DNA of 64,000 nt from Theropithecus gelada (GCF_003255815.1 NC_037673.1:86661856-86725855), one strand, 5' to 3'. Counted from the first letter of the stretch, positions 45,689 to 58,751 are shown. Numbers and translations are program-made. The notes: generated from the letters alone by a model not told the origin.

Positions 45689-45862
45689 GCCAGGCACGGT
45701 GGTGCATTCCTAAATTCCCAGCTACTCAGGAGGCTGAGGTGGAAGGATTGCTTGTGCCCAGTTCAAGGTTGTAATGTGCCATGATTATGCCTGTGAATAG
45801 CCACTGCACTCCAGCCTGGGCAACATAGCAAAACCCTACTTCTTTAAAAAAAAAAAAAAAAA
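45689..45862 (+). mobile_element. Alu monomer-type fragment
   Basis: 'gagccaggcacggtggtgca' through 'cactgcactccagcctgggc' and poly(A), about 175 bp. One monomer length, so a FRAM-like copy or an internally deleted Alu. Confidence 0.8.
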
Positions 45863-45999
45863 GGATTTGACATGACAGATCCAATGCTTTGTTAAGTTAC
45901 TCACAAAAACTACTGACTGAAATTCTAACTACAGCATTATCCTGTCAAGTGAAAGAGGTAAGCATAAATAACAAAAAATTAAGAAGGGTAAGAATTGTC

Positions 46000-46070
46000 T
46001 GAGTTCAGGCATTTTAGACCAGCCTGGGCAACGTGGTGAGGCCCCATCTTTACAAAATATAAAAGAAAAA
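46000..46070 (+). mobile_element. Short Alu fragment
   Basis: 'gaccagcctgggcaacgtgg' then 'tgaggccccatctttac': the middle of a left monomer only. Confidence 0.7.
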
Positions 46071-47250
46071 AATTATTAAAGAAAAATAAGAAGGGTAAGA
46101 GTCTTACTATGATATGGAGTCTTGTTCCTCTGGTTTTGTGATAAGCTATCCACAGCATGAAGTCAGCGACTTATCCTAGTTTGCAGTTTGAGTATCTTCA
46201 GTTGTGGCATCAGACATTCTGACAAACTATCTATGTGGCTCAAACATCAGGCATGAGACTTGTCCCTTGGAATGTATATTGAATCGTCCAACTTTGGCCA
46301 TAGGGTTTCAGGAACAGAGCAGTTCTTATTCTTTGTTGAAGAGTTGTACCCAGATGCTAGAGGAAACTAGAAAGAATTTGGAATCCAGTCTACAGATAGA
46401 TCATAAAAACTCAAAAGCAATAAACAAGTCTACAATCAAATAACAGATGTACTGTACTTTTCTTCTGAAACATAATTTTTCTCTCTACAGTCACCCCCGT
46501 TTTCATTAAAGATAATCATGGTAAGACCAATACATTTGTAAAATAAGTTTAGCCTCAAACTTGGCCTGATATTTACATAAGTATAGCAAGAATAGCCACA
46601 TAAGCTCACTCCTTTTAAATTTGCTTTTCTGTAAATTTTCACAAGGAAGCTAAATTTGGACTTTTAAAAACCTCTTGACACTAGGAAGTCAAACCAAAGC
46701 AGATATCAGACTTTGCCTACAGTAATATCTTGTAATATCTTGATGTTCTCTGGCCTGCCAAGAAGTGACAACTTTTTACTCACTCTCTGAAGGGTTGGGA
46801 ACTCCTGAAGCCAGGCATTCTATGCACATTTTCAAATATGACATTCCAGTCAAAGCCTTAGTAATAATATATTCAATATTTCAACTGTATCTTGTTAAAG
46901 GATACAGTTAAATTCTTATTGAACTTATGTAAATACTCATATTTGACATAAAAATAAGAATACTCACCAATAGTTTCTGAACTTTGGAGAGATCAAGTAG
47001 GGAAGAAAAGCAAATGTTTCCATTTTATGTACAAAAGAATACTTTATCAAATTGCTGTAAGCTGTACATAGCTGAAAAGAAAAAGAAATTCCTTAAATTT
47101 GAAAAACAAAACATAAAAAGAACCAGCATTGGCTCAAATTTTTAAAAGCCATAAAACCTCATATGTTGTCTTCATCAGTTAATTCAGTCTAATGTAATTA
47201 ATGTTTGCTCTGTTTAATCTTGGTTAGCAGCTTCACAAACCCATCAGTTT

Positions 47251-47562
47251 TTGTTGTTATTGTTGCTGTTGTTGTTTTGAAACACAGACTCTCTCTGTTG
47301 CTGACGTTGGAGTGCAGTGGTGCTATTTCGGCTTACTGCAACCTCTGCCTCCTGAGTTCAAGCAATTCTTGTACCTCAACCCCCCAAGTAGCTGGGATTA
47401 CAGCGCCACCACACCAGCCTAATTTTTGTATTTTTTTCAGTAGAGACGGAGTTTCGCCATGTTGTCCATCCAGGCTGGTCATGAACTCCTGACCTCAAGT
47501 GATCTGCCCACCTCAGCCTCCCAAAGTGCTTGGATTACAGGTGTGAGCCACCATGCCCAACC
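47251..47562 (-). mobile_element. Alu SINE
   Basis: (GTT)n start, both monomers, ends 'gagccaccatgcccaacc'. Confidence 0.93.
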
Positions 47563-48177
47563 CCATGTTTTTTCACTAGAGTTTTAGAAATTCTTACCCA
47601 GTTTAATAATATCTCAGTTATCAGAAACCTGAACTTGTCAGAATTATTTCCATTCTTTTCATGAATCTCCTTGAAGATACAATGCTGTAAGAGTATAGTT
47701 GCTTGCAAAAAGCTTTCAGAAAAGCATCAGAACAAAGCAATTAACTGCAGGCAACAAGACATAAAATGGCCATGGTTCAAAATCTGATGAGAGTCTGTAG
47801 TGACCCACTTGACAAGGAAATTTGTTTTTTCCTGTGGTGTACAAAATTGGAACATAATAACCAAAATTATGACTTATAACATCATAATTTTTGAAATCTC
47901 CTACAATTTTGGAGCACATATTAATAATATATCCATACAAATATAACTCGAAGAAGATTAAACATTTCTTATTTGACAATATTTCTCATATAATTTAATG
48001 TATGAAATAAGCCTACTTCAGTTTAATACTTCTTTTACACATCATTTGAAAAGTTCTAGAACCCTGTGGAACATCTCAAAGTTAGTTCAAGGTTAAAAAG
48101 ACTTAAATTGAGAATTTGATTTGGGGAAGTCTGTAAAAATAAAGGTTTCAAATGCTTGATCAAAAATAGGATCACAC
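47563..48177. other. Unassigned AT-rich DNA
   Basis: No gene. It may belong to the same unnamed old repeat as 45066-47244. Confidence 0.4.
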
Positions 48178-48478
48178 GGCCAGGCACGGTGGCTCACTCC
48201 TGTAATCCCAGCATTTTGGGAGGCCGAGGTGGGCAGATCACTTGAAGTCAGGAGTTTCAGACCAGCCTGACCAACATGGCGAAATCCCATCTCTACAAAA
48301 AATACAAAAATTAGCTGGGCATGGCAACACACACGTATGGTCCCAGCTATTTGGGAGACTGAGGCAGGAAAATCGCTTGAGCCCAGGAGGCAGAGGTTTC
48401 AGTGAGCTGAGATGGCACAACTCAGCCTGGGGGACAGAGAGAGACTCTTGTCTTTAAATAAATAAATACATAAATATA
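48178..48478 (+). mobile_element. Alu SINE, right monomer slightly shortened
   Basis: 'ggccaggcacggtggctcac'. Lacks the 'ccactgcactcc' phrase (reads 'gatggcacaactcagcctgg'). (AAAT)n tail. Confidence 0.94.
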
Positions 48479-49639
48479 TGAAACTTGGAATATTTTCCAA
48501 TTCTGAATCTGACAAGTCATTCTGAACTCCATTTTCAAATTCCATGGCCTTTCTATAACTAAAACCACTTCCGTGTTTCCTTTTCTTTTTTTCTTCACAT
48601 AACATAATTGTATACTGCTAATGTCTAACAGACAGCTCTTCCAGGTAAAACAACAACAACAAACCCTGATTTATTGTGTTCACCCATTTCTGTGGCATAA
48701 CTACTCCTGTCTACCATGACTGATTTCAAATAATCAATATGACGTCACTAAATGTGGAGTTGGAAAGACACGCTCTTAACTGGTTCTCATAAATCAGTTT
48801 ACGGAAGCTCTAGCACACCATTGATATAACATACCTCTTTGCATCCCACTACAAGGCATGCAGAATTTGGTCTGTGAAACATTTTTCTTTAACTGTTTAA
48901 GGCAGCTTTTGGGGTTGTAGTTGAGGAGATTGGACATAAGATATTTAAATCTGGAATCTAGTTAATAAATAAGACAACTGCCAAGGTACAGTTAATAGTG
49001 TTAATAATAATGATAATTTTCTACCTCAAAGGAAAGAACTAAAATTTTATTTGAATTAAAAATTCCTAATATCTAAATTCCCCAATATACATTCTAAATT
49101 GATAATAAACTATTATTTTTCATTGGAAGTAAAGGCCTTATGAAATTTTATTCTTGGCATTCCTGTACAGAAATACTGGCCAGTTTTCTATCAGCTGGCC
49201 AGCATATGATTAATATAAAAGTTTTATAGACAGCAATATTTAACTATAATGACTTTGGGGTTTTTTGTTTCTTTTTTTTTTTTTTTTTTTGGTCAAAGGA
49301 GAAAACTGTGTTTTTCTTGACTATAACATAAAATAAATTATTTTTAAATTTTTCACAAAATCCCCAACAACAAGAGTTTTAACAATCCTGGTAAACTAGG
49401 TTTAGAAATAGCAACATTTTAAACCTCCAAAATATTATGCAATACATTAAGTCCATCTCATGTTTATAAATTACACATGAAATCATATGAACAAACAACT
49501 TTTTTGCCATTACACAGATATGCTATGACTTTACAATCGTAGTCCCTGTATAAGCCAGAGAGAGAGTAGATAGTCAATAGTGACCTTCGACCACACATAA
49601 CTTGTTTAGTTATACATGCACACACATGCATGCGTGCAA
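48479..49639. other. Unique AT-rich DNA with an isolated poly(T)
   Basis: A T run at about 49271-49291 has no Alu body attached. No gene recognised. Confidence 0.45.
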
Positions 49640-49806
49640 GCTCTTTTGGGATTTTGATTAGGATCAAAATCAGTTTGGAGAAAATGATATTTTTATAGTG
49701 TTGAGTCTTCCAGTTCATGAACATGACGTATCCCTCTGTTGATTTTGGCCTATAAAAACTTCTCTTAATAATATTTGATATATTTATGCATAAGGATCTT
49801 GCAAAT

Positions 49807-50110
49807 GGCCAGGTGCAGTGGTTCAGGCCTGTAATCCCAGCACTCTGGGAGGCCGAAGTGGATGAATCACTTGAGGTCAGGAGTTCAAGACCAACCTGAC
49901 CAACATGGTGAAACACCATCTCCACTAAAAATTCAAATGTTAGCCAGGCATGGTGGTGTGCGCTTGTAGTCCCAGTTACTCGGGAAACTGAGACAAGAGA
50001 ATCACTTGAACCCAGGAGGCAGATGCTGCAGTAAGCCGAGATCATGTCATGGCACTCCAGCCTGGACAACAGAGCAAGACTCCATCTCAAAATAAATAAA
50101 TAAATAAAAA
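49807..50110 (+). mobile_element. Alu SINE in L1M
   Basis: 'ggccaggtgcagtggttcag' to an (AAAT)n tail. The 229-codon minus-strand ORF at 49464-50153 owes its length to this Alu. Confidence 0.95.
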
Positions 50111-50283
50111 GACCTTGCACATCTTGATTGGCTCTAGGCATTTTAATTTTCATGATGTTGTGAATTTTATATTTTCAAACTTATATTTTGTAAATGCTGC
50201 TGATGTGTAAATACAACTGATGCATTCTCTGGGTCATTTTAGATGCCTTTTGCAGATTAGGAAAGTTCTTATCCATTTCTTTT

Positions 50284-50573
50284 TCTTTATTTTTTTTGAG
50301 ATGGTGTCACCTCTGTCACCCAGGTTGGAGTACAGTGGTGTGAGCTCGGCTCACTGTAACCGCCACCTCCTAGACTCAAGTGATCCTCCCACCTCAGCCT
50401 CCTAAGTAGCTGGGACCACAGGTGCATGCCACCATGCTCAGCTAATTTTTTGTATTTTTGATAGAGATGGGGTTTCACCATGTTACCCAGGCTGATCTCG
50501 AACTCTTGAGCTCAAGCAACCCACATGCCTCAGCCTGCCAAAGTGCTGGGATTAGAGAGCTAGCACACCTGGT
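50284..50573 (-). mobile_element. Alu SINE in L1M
   Basis: Poly(T), 'gagatggtgtcacctctgtc', ends 'agctagcacacctggtgcc'. Flanks 'tatccatttct' and 'tatctatttct' resemble target duplicates. Confidence 0.93.
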
Positions 50574-50632
50574 GCCTATCTATTTCTAATTTGCTAGAAG
50601 TTGAAAATCATGTATGAGTATTGAAATTATTA

Positions 50633-50940
50633 TTATTATTTTTTTATTTATTTATTTTAGACGAAATCTCGCTGTGTCACCCAGGCTGGAGTGCGGTGGT
50701 GCAATCTCGGCTCATGGCAAGGTCCGCCGCCTGGATTCACGCCATTCTCCTGCCTCAGCCTCCCCAGTAGCTGGGACTACAGGCGCCTGCCACCTCGCCT
50801 GGCTAATGTTTTGTATTTTTAGTAGAGACGGGGTTTCACTGTGTTAGCCAGGATGGTCTCGATCTCCTGACCTCGTGATCTGCCTGCCTCGGCCTCCCAA
50901 AGTGCTGGGATTACAGGAGTGAGCCACCACACCCAGCCCC
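50633..50940 (-). mobile_element. AluY-like SINE with 17-bp target duplication
   Basis: Perfect duplicates 'gagtattgaaattatta' at 50616-50632 and 50941-50957. Carries 'gccacctcgcctggctaat', partly like the AluYR variants. Confidence 0.95.
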
Positions 50941-51150
50941 GAGTATTGAAATTATTAAAAGATATTTCTGCATCTTTTGAGATGAAATCATTTTTCTCTT
51001 TTATTCTGCAAGTGTGATGAATTACATTGGTTAATTTTCAAAAGTTAAGTCAATTTACATTTCTTTACTAAACCTCACTTGAATGTAATATATATGCTTA
51101 CATGGTAGGGTTGTGTATTTTAATTCTACTCACATATTTGTCAAGAACTA

Positions 51151-51492
51151 TGAAAGATATGAGATTTTACTCTACTTGCAAGCTAGCAAGTAAGCCTGCC
51201 ATAATTTCAGGGATGCAGGCAGAAGCTACGACATTCCTGAGTCAAAGATGAAGGACATTATTACTCATGGCACAGGAAGAAATGTGAGCTTTGTGTTTGT
51301 GTCAATTCTCCTCACCCCGCAAAGCCCATTGGGGTGACATGGAGTGGTCCAGGTAGATACTAGGCACATAGTGCATTTGAATCATAACTAAGAAATCCTG
51401 AGCGGGTGAACTTACTCTGCTTTGAAGGGAGGCACTATCTCTACCCCAAAGCTCCTTGCTGTACAAATATTCATTAAAAATAGTCTGAAACA
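51151..51492. other. Unique DNA
   Basis: Nothing recognised. Confidence 0.45.
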
Positions 51493-51761
51493 GGCCGGGT
51501 GCAGTGGCTCATGCCTGTAATCCCAGCACTTTGGGAGGCCGAGGCGGGCGGATCACAAGGTCAGGAGATCGAGACCATGGTGAAACACCGTCTCTACTAA
51601 AAATAGAAAAAATTAGCCGGGCGCAGTGGCGGGCGCTTGTAGTCCCAGCTACTCGGGAGGCTGAGGCAAGAGAATGGCGTGAACCCGGGAGGCGGAGCTT
51701 GCAGTGAGCTGAGATTGCGGCACTGCACTCCAGCCTGGGCGACAGAGGGAGACTCCATCTC

Positions 51762-51786
<25 letters not shown>
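51493..51786 (+). mobile_element. AluY SINE with a small internal deletion
   Basis: 'ggccgggtgcagtggctcat'. Lost about 12 bases between 'gatcgagacc' and 'atggtgaaac'. Long poly(A). Perfect 11-bp duplicates 'agtctgaaaca' (51482-51492 and 51787-51797). Confidence 0.96.
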
Positions 51787-51792
<6 letters not shown>

Positions 51793-51829
51793 AAACAAAA
51801 CTTTCAGTGCCCTTGCTCACAAATCATGC

Positions 51830-52890
51830 AGAGAGGCCTATAAAGAACTGTCTTCTAATAATATTTAAATTACACAAGATATGATCATTATTATATTTAA
51901 TCAACTTTCATTTAGATATACCCACATATTTATTTACCTTTCTCATTGCTCTTCTTTATTTCTTGAATAGTTGATCTTCCATTAGGAATGATTTTCCTTC
52001 TGCCCAAAGAAGTATTTTCTTTATTGTAGGTCTGCTAGAGATCAATTATATCAGTTTTTGCTTAAAAAACAAATGTCATTATTTCATCTTCATTCTTGGA
52101 GGATATTTTCCCTGTGTATAAACTATAGGTTATCTTCTTTGGGTTCTTTGGAAATATCCCATTGTTTTCTGGCTTTCATTGTTTCTTTTGGAAAGTAATA
52201 TGTCAAACTGTTTTCCTTGAAAGTAATCTGTCTTTTCTCTTCTGGCTGCTTTTAAAATTTACCTTATTATTGTTATTTACATCAGCTTTACAATGATGAG
52301 CCTAGGTATGAATTTCTTTTTATTTATCCTTAGGAATTATTGAATATAGGCTTATTGTTCTTTATCAACTTTGGAAGATTCTTAGCCATTATTTTCTCAA
52401 ATATTATTTCTGCCCTATTTCACTCTCTTCTACTTCTTGGATTCCACATGTATATCATATTTTCTCACTGTAATCTCATCATTTCTCTCTCTTTTTTGTC
52501 TGCCATTAATTGTGATTTACGATTTTCTGCATATTTTCTTCTGTCCTACCATTCAGATCATAGATTCTTTCTTCAATTGTGTTTAGTCTGCTGTTAAATC
52601 CATATATTTTGTTCTTAATTTTAGTTACTGCATTTGCAAATTCTAGCTTTTCTATTTGATCCTTTTTCAATTTACCATGGTTTAATATTTTTAGCTCTCA
52701 GCTATAATTCCAAATCTTGTCTTTTATCTCTTTGAATGTAAGAAAGCATAGCTTTTAAAATCAATGTTTGGGGACCCTAATTTTTGGAGTCCTTGCAAGA
52801 CTGTTTTTAGTTATTTTTCATGAAGTTCTGTCTTCTTAGGGTCTTGGTTATTTTCTATTGTGCATCAGAACTTATATTTTAAAAATTGTA
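51830..52890 (-). mobile_element. Old L1M 5'-end-like sequence
   Basis: 'ttttctggctttcattgttt', 'cttagccattattttctcaa', 'tctgccctatttcactctct' and 'ctgctgttaaatccatat' resemble a common old L1 5' region. Orientation is inferred from the neighbouring minus-strand L1M ORF2 to its left. Exact ends unclear. Confidence 0.5.
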
Positions 52891-54609
52891 TGCTGACATA
52901 ATTTGAGGTCTAGCACATTGTTAACTTTACCCAGGAAAAAGTTTGCATTTGGGGCGTTGGGGATCTCTAGCAATCTGGAAATGCTTAAGATAATTTCAGT
53001 GATAAAAGTAATTTGGAACTGGGCTACAGTCTTTGGGAGAGCCCGTTGGCTTCTACTTCACCCTTAGTCCTGGCTATAGTTCTTTGGAGTTACAATCTTA
53101 CGTGCAAAGAGTTTGATAAGCTTCCACTTGGGAAGGACTTTTATACCCCAGATACCTTTTCTAGAATTTTCAAATGTCTCTAGGAGAAAAGCGGCCTCAA
53201 TCATAAGGCACAAGTCTCTTGATTTTTATTTTTTCCAAATCCTGAACTAATTATGCCCTACTTCTTCAGCTTTCAGATACCTTCAAATGGATTTTCCCCT
53301 TATCTTTTCTATTAAAACTCAGTAGGAGGTTTGGTCTGAATTACTAGTTTGTCACTACTGGAAATGAACATCCCTATTACTTAGTTTTTGTTGTTGTTAT
53401 TGTTGTTAATCTCCAGATACTAAATTCTGATGTATAGTCATTGTTGAAGAACATAGAGTGGAAACAAGCTGTCATGTAACATTACTTGTCCCCCACCTAA
53501 GCCACGTACACTTACCACCACTATCACCACCAACACCACAACTGTAACAACAGATATGATTACTCTTCAAGATTCTAGTCAAGGCATTCAGCAGTCAGGC
53601 CCATAGGTCAGCAGTAACGGTTGATTGACACTGACAGGATTGGAATGGGAGGTGAAAGGGGGTGCCGAGGGAAGCAGAATAGACAGAAATTGGGTAATTT
53701 TCTGGGGCATGTGTTGGGTAAAGTGGTGGTTCCCACCTACAAACTTGTGCTGCTCTGCTAAGTTGTATCAGGAAAAAGGAAGAAAAACAAAAAACAGATG
53801 TACTTTTTCCTCTAGGAAGCTCAACTCCTCTTTACATAAAATTGTTTCCCTGGAGTAGCTTAACTCCACCACTAGGCCTCCAAAGAGGGTGATGTTCCTT
53901 GCCACTTGGTGTCATTGATAAAGAGACTGACAATTAGAATCAGAATTTCCTCATTTGGTGGAAAAATCCATGCTTACTACCATGTTATTTCAAGACTGCA
54001 TGATAGAAGAATGATATTCACTAAAAAAAAAAAAAAAAAGGCCAATAAACTTTGCCTTTTAAATTCTTTCTGATGAGATATTAAACTCATATATGACCAA
54101 ATTTCCAGTTTTCCATTTTAGGGACTGTCAATCAGGAGCAGCGTTGAGGAGCTAAATGTGGTCATGTCTGCACTCCAAGCCTGCTAAAAATGTTTTAGCT
54201 TCCAAACAGACAGAGTGACTGTTTCGTCAGCATGCAGCTGAGGGGTGAATGAGGACAGCCAGGCTGGGTACACTGCCACAGTTGCCTGTGCATGTTCACC
54301 TCACGTCATAGGTTTTCTTTTACCCCAGTGCGCTCCATCTTTCCCTCCTTTCTGCTTAACAAGCACTCATACATTCAAATTTAATTGTAACTGCTTTGTA
54401 TATCTGTGTGTATACTTGGACATGTTTTATATCTCTTTTTTAGAGATAAAGTTTATTAAAGGTAGAGATTGTGTCTTCTTCCCTTATAATTAAAGTGATC
54501 TGACCACAATAATGTGGATTATGGAGCAGCTAGTTAATCCCCTCAGCTAGACTGAACCGAATAATTTCACCATGTGCATGGAGAACTCTGTTAAGCTGGA
54601 GTTATCACT
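52891..54609. other. Unique DNA, no gene recognised
   Basis: Contains a (CAC/ACC)-rich patch near 53510-53545 and an A17 tract near 54023. ORFs are short and featureless. Confidence 0.5.
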
Positions 54610-54960
54610 GAGCCACAGACATTTATTGAGCACCTTCTATGTGTCTAGAACTATCCTATATGTTGGAGAAAGAACACAAAAAGACTCAATCTTTACTTTC
54701 AATGTGATCACACCCTAATTATGAGTATACCTGTGTTGTAAGGAATAAGGCAGTGTAATGAGGGCCACAACCATATAAATAAGTAAAACCAACAACGATA
54801 CTTGAAAACAGAGAAAACACAAGCAATTCTTTTTAGAGGACTCCAAAAAGACTTCTGAGAAAAGATTACATATAAACTTTTGGTGATTGCATGCCTTTCA
54901 TGAGGGCAAACAGTAATAAAGAACTCCAAGTATGGAGAACAAGACACGTACAGATTAAAA
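54610..54960 (-). mobile_element. L2 3' fragment
   Basis: 'catttattgagcaccttcta', 'tgtgtctagaactatcctat' and 'gtgatcacaccctaattatg' follow L2 in reverse. Confidence 0.65.
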
Positions 54961-55431
54961 GGTGAGAGAGAGGACTATATATTTGGGGGTTAGGCTAGTG
55001 GGTTTCATGAAAAAACCATAGAAGAATAGTAGGGGTCAGAGGTTTAATGCTTAACAGAATCTGTTGATATCTCCCAGTAATGTAAGTCCAGAAAATTCAT
55101 CTTATTTCTGTCCTGATAATTCTCAAAGCATCACCATACTGGTTCCCAAACTAGCTCACAGCATGTCATTAACATGAAACAGCCTTTGAGCAGGGATGCT
55201 CAAGGAATCTGGGAATCAATTCTCCTAGTTTGAATCAGATTTGACATATTATAAATTCAAATGCAGTAGATGGGTTATAAACTATTTCACTGATTTCTTA
55301 CTCATTTTTTTCTTTTCATTACATAAATGTACATTTTCTAGATTCATTAGAGCCCCCAGGCACTCCTTGGTGACAGAAATAATGCTATATGTTCACTAAT
55401 TCCTTTTCCTCAGCACACAAGACTATATTTC
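54961..55431. other. Unique DNA
   Basis: Nothing recognised. Confidence 0.45.
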
Positions 55432-55444
55432 TTGGCCTCCTATA

Positions 55445-55758
55445 AGTTTATTTTTATTTTATTTTATTTTTTGAGATAGATTCTCACTCTATGGCCCAGG
55501 CTGGAGTGCGGTGGCACAATCTTGGCTCACTGCAACCTCTGCCTTCCAGGTTCAAGCGATTCTCGGTGCCTCAGCCTCCTGAGTAGCTGGGACTACAGGT
55601 GTGAGTCATCACACCCTGCTAATTTTTGTATTTTTAGTAGAGATGAGGTTTCGCCATGTTGCCCAGGCTCGTCTCGGATTCCCGACCTCAAGTGATCTGC
55701 CAGCCTCCATCTCCCAAAAGTGCTGAGATTATAGGCATGAACCACCATGCATGGCCTA
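55445..55758 (-). mobile_element. Alu SINE
   Basis: (ATTTT)n start; ends 'accaccatgcatggcc'. Target duplicates 'ttggcctcctata' (55432-55444) and 'ttggcctcatata' (55759-55771). Confidence 0.95.
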
Positions 55759-55771
55759 TTGGCCTCATATA

Positions 55772-56092
55772 GAGTTAGATCGGGGCAAAAATCTGGCAAT
55801 AAAACCTAAGCAGAAGTGTGGCCTTGAAAACATCCTTCTTGATCCTACAATTTTTCCTACAGACACTTTTGTAATACCTTTGAAAGCTCAATGTTCCAGG
55901 TAGTGGAAAGCTTGGAAGAGAGTCTCTGGGAAGACCTGACTATTCCATAAAGAACTGTGATGTGAACAAGAACTAAACACTGCTGTGTACGCCACTCATT
56001 GCCTGGAGTGGGGGTGGGATGTAGCACATTGAAATCTACAAATTCTAGGGGGTCTAAAGCTTCGGATTTATGGTTTAGTACAAATGATAAAA
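55772..56092. other. Unique DNA
   Basis: Nothing recognised. Confidence 0.45.
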
Positions 56093-56380
56093 GGCCAAGT
56101 GTGGTGGCTCACACCTGTAATACCAGCATTTTGGGAGGCCAAGGCGGGCAGATCAGGAGTTCGAGACCAGCGTAGCCAATATGGTGAAACCCCATTGCTA
56201 ATAAAAATACAAAAAACAGCCAGGGTGTGGTGGTGGGCACCTGTAATCCCAGCTACTTGGAAGGTTGAGGCAGGAGAATCGCTTGAACTTGGGAAACAGA
56301 GGTTACAGTGAGCCAAGATTGCCCTACTGTATTCCAGCCTGGGCAACAGAGTGAGACTCCTTCTCAAAAAAAAAAAAAAC
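56093..56380 (+). mobile_element. Alu SINE, small left-arm deletion
   Basis: 'ggccaagtgtggtggctcac'. The 'cctgaggtcagg' phrase is lost ('gggcagatcaggagttcgag'). Confidence 0.94.
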
Positions 56381-56599
56381 AGATAAACATGAGGGCCTAT
56401 TAACTATTGCAATTCTTATTTGAGACCCTCCTCCAACCAGAAACAATTTTGTTCTCTTTAATAAGACAACTAAGACAAAAGAAAATAGTAAAGAAACTTG
56501 CTTTCCTTGGTCTTAACTATGGATGAGGGTGAGAGATCGCTCTTGATAATATGTAACCTCAAGTGGCCCTCAACCTGAACTTAAGGTCAAAATTTACAC

Positions 56600-57600
56600 T
56601 CTCTGTATGGTTCGAAATGCCCAAACTAAAAATTTGTATTAAAATGGTTCTAGGTTGGCAGTGTTTCCAAGTGGTACTGATAGAAGAACTTGTAGATGTT
56701 TTAAATCTAGGTCTCAAAGAGTTTTCACAGATAAACTTCCAAGGAACGGGAGTATAGATTAGAAAAATCTCAAAACAACAAAAGAAGACACTGAGAGCAA
56801 GAGAAACAAAAACAAAAAGAAAGCAAAATGCTATCACCACAACAGAAGTAAATCTGCAAAGACATAGATTCTGAAATGACAATAAGCATGTCAAATGTGT
56901 TTAAAGAAGTTATTTTTGGCCAGGCACGGTGGCTCACACCTGGAATTCCAGCACTTTGGGAGGCCGAGGTGGGCAGATCACGAGCCCAGGAGTTCGATAC
57001 CAGCTAGCCCAACATGGTGAAACCCCGTCTCTACTAAAAATACAAAAAATTAGCTGGGCGTGGTGGTGCGTGCCTCTAGTCCCAGCTACTCAGGAGGCTG
57101 AGGCAGAAGAATTGCTTGAACCCGGGAGGCAGAGGTTGCAGTGAGACGAGATTGTGCCACTGTACTCCAGCCTGAGTGACAGAGCCAGACTTCATCTCAA
57201 AAGGAAAAAAAAAGGTGGCTGATAATATTCTGGAATTGATAAAAGGCACAAATCGTCACATTCAGGAACATAAGGAACACAATGCAAGGTAAACGAAACC
57301 TACAATTAAACCCATCCTAGTTAAACTGTAGAACACCAAGACAAACAAAAAGAAAGATTTGTCTACAAGCACAGAAAGAATGAGAAATTTGAATAGCAAT
57401 CTGAAACCAAATGGGTTTAGCATAATTCAAAAAACTTCCTACTCTACAATGATTGTAGAGAAATTTAAACAGCAATGCAACATATGCCTCAAAATCCACA
57501 AACAGCTCCCAGTAATTATGTCTGGTAATTTTGGAAGTGGGAATAAAGTTGGGCCTTAAAAAGGAAGATTGAGTCAATGTTGAAGAAGCAGTTATATATC
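56600..57600 (+). mobile_element. Possible old L1M segment, split by an Alu
   Basis: A-rich sequence with 'aaactgtagaacaccaagac' and 'gtctacaagcacagaaagaa' resembles L1M internal sequence. Weak. Confidence 0.4.
56918..57213 (+). mobile_element. Alu SINE
   Basis: 'ggccaggcacggtggctcac' to a short A-rich tail. Confidence 0.95.
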
Positions 57601-57891
57601 CAGAGCCTTGCAACTCCTTGTAGTCAAGGGATTGCCATTTTCTTACTTTGGCACAACACGGAAGGATCATCACCTAGAGAGAATAGAACTTGACTAGAGG
57701 GCACAAGGCACTGTGAGAGCAGGCTACCATATTGAAAACAGATTAAATAAAATGGTTACATACTAAATATTGAGACACTACCATTTCTCCACCAGCCTTC
57801 TGACTGAAACATCAGCCACCAGTTTTTACCTGCAAGGCAGGAATATGGAAGACTCTTTTCCAGGTCTCATAAAAATACTTAAGGGCACTAT

Positions 57892-58075
57892 AAGATATAT
57901 ATATATTATATATATTATATAAAACTATATATAATATATATTATATATATAACTATTAATATAATATATATAATAATATAACTATTAATATAATATATAT
58001 AATATATAATATAANAATATAATATATATAATAATATAACTATTAATATAATATATATAATATATAATATAAGGT
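57892..58075. repeat. AT microsatellite with 54-bp perfect repeat and one N
   Basis: Pure A/T. A 54-bp block at 57961-58014 recurs identically at 58019-58072, separated by 'naat'. The ambiguous base is 58015. Confidence 0.95.
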
Positions 58076-58185
58076 ATAATACCTATAGTCAGGGCTTCCC
58101 CAATAAAATGTTGTAGCCAAAACACCTCATAATAAAGCTCCTGGTCAGTAAGTCTCCCAGACATGGATATGGAACTCCAAATTAT

Positions 58186-58485
58186 CTTTTTTTTTTTTTT
58201 TTTTTTTTTGAGACAGGGTTTCACTGTGTCGAACATGCTGCAGTGCAGTGGCACAATCACAGTTCACTGCAGCCGCCCCCTTCAGGGACTAAAGTGATCC
58301 TCCCACCTCAGCCTCCCAAGTAGCTGGGACCACAGGCACGAACCACCACACCTGGCTAATTTTTGGTAGAGATGGGGTTTTGCCATGTTGCCTAAGTTGG
58401 TCTTGAACTCCTGGCCTCAAGTGATCCACCCACCTCAACTTCCCAAAGTGTTGGGATTACAGGCATGAGCCACCATGCCCGACTC
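58186..58485 (-). mobile_element. Alu SINE (older)
   Basis: Poly(T), 'gagacagggtttcactgtgt', ends 'ccaccatgcccgact'. Confidence 0.94.
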
Positions 58486-58751
58486 AAACGATCTCTTAAA
58501 TGCCCCATTTTTAGTGAAAGCAGGCAGCCAAGGATCACTATGAAATACTGAGGAATATGTGAAAGAGAAACCAAAACAAAGAAATGACAAAAAGAAAAAA
58601 GTTCTCAAGGAAACAGAGATCGTGCAAAGAGAAGAAAAATAATTTTTAAGTTGCTTATATCTCCAGAGAGATAATACAGAGCGGCCATAAAAAAATAGGA
58701 TACTTTGTTTAAGAAACAGGAATAAAGGAGCTATTAGAAATTACAAATATG

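Larger units (their letters stand above)
45066..47244. other. Unassigned DNA, possibly old ERV internal sequence
   Basis: The text around 45440-45640 and 46440-46680 (e.g. 'tctgtaaattttcacaagga') looks familiar as an old retroviral-type interspersed repeat, but I cannot name it. No coding capacity survives. Confidence 0.3.
49640..51150 (-). mobile_element. Old L1M ORF2 region, broken by three Alus
   Basis: Plus-strand phrases 'ttgggattttgattaggatc', 'gagtcttccagttcatgaac', 'gatgaattacattggttaat' are L1 ORF2 read backwards. The pieces lie between Alus at 49807, 50284 and 50633. Confidence 0.75.

Noticed and set aside
45066..48177. Old endogenous retrovirus
   Set aside because: Parts feel familiar, but I see no LTR pair, primer-binding site or coding motif, so I do not call it.
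49464..50153. 229-codon minus-strand ORF, the longest in the window
   Set aside because: Its centre is an antisense Alu (49807-50110) and its flanks are reversed L1M. Typical Alu-driven ORF, not a gene.
57317..57673. 118-codon minus-strand ORF
   Set aside because: Overlaps an A-rich, probably L1M-derived segment; the reverse strand gives Phe/Tyr/Leu-rich low-information peptide.
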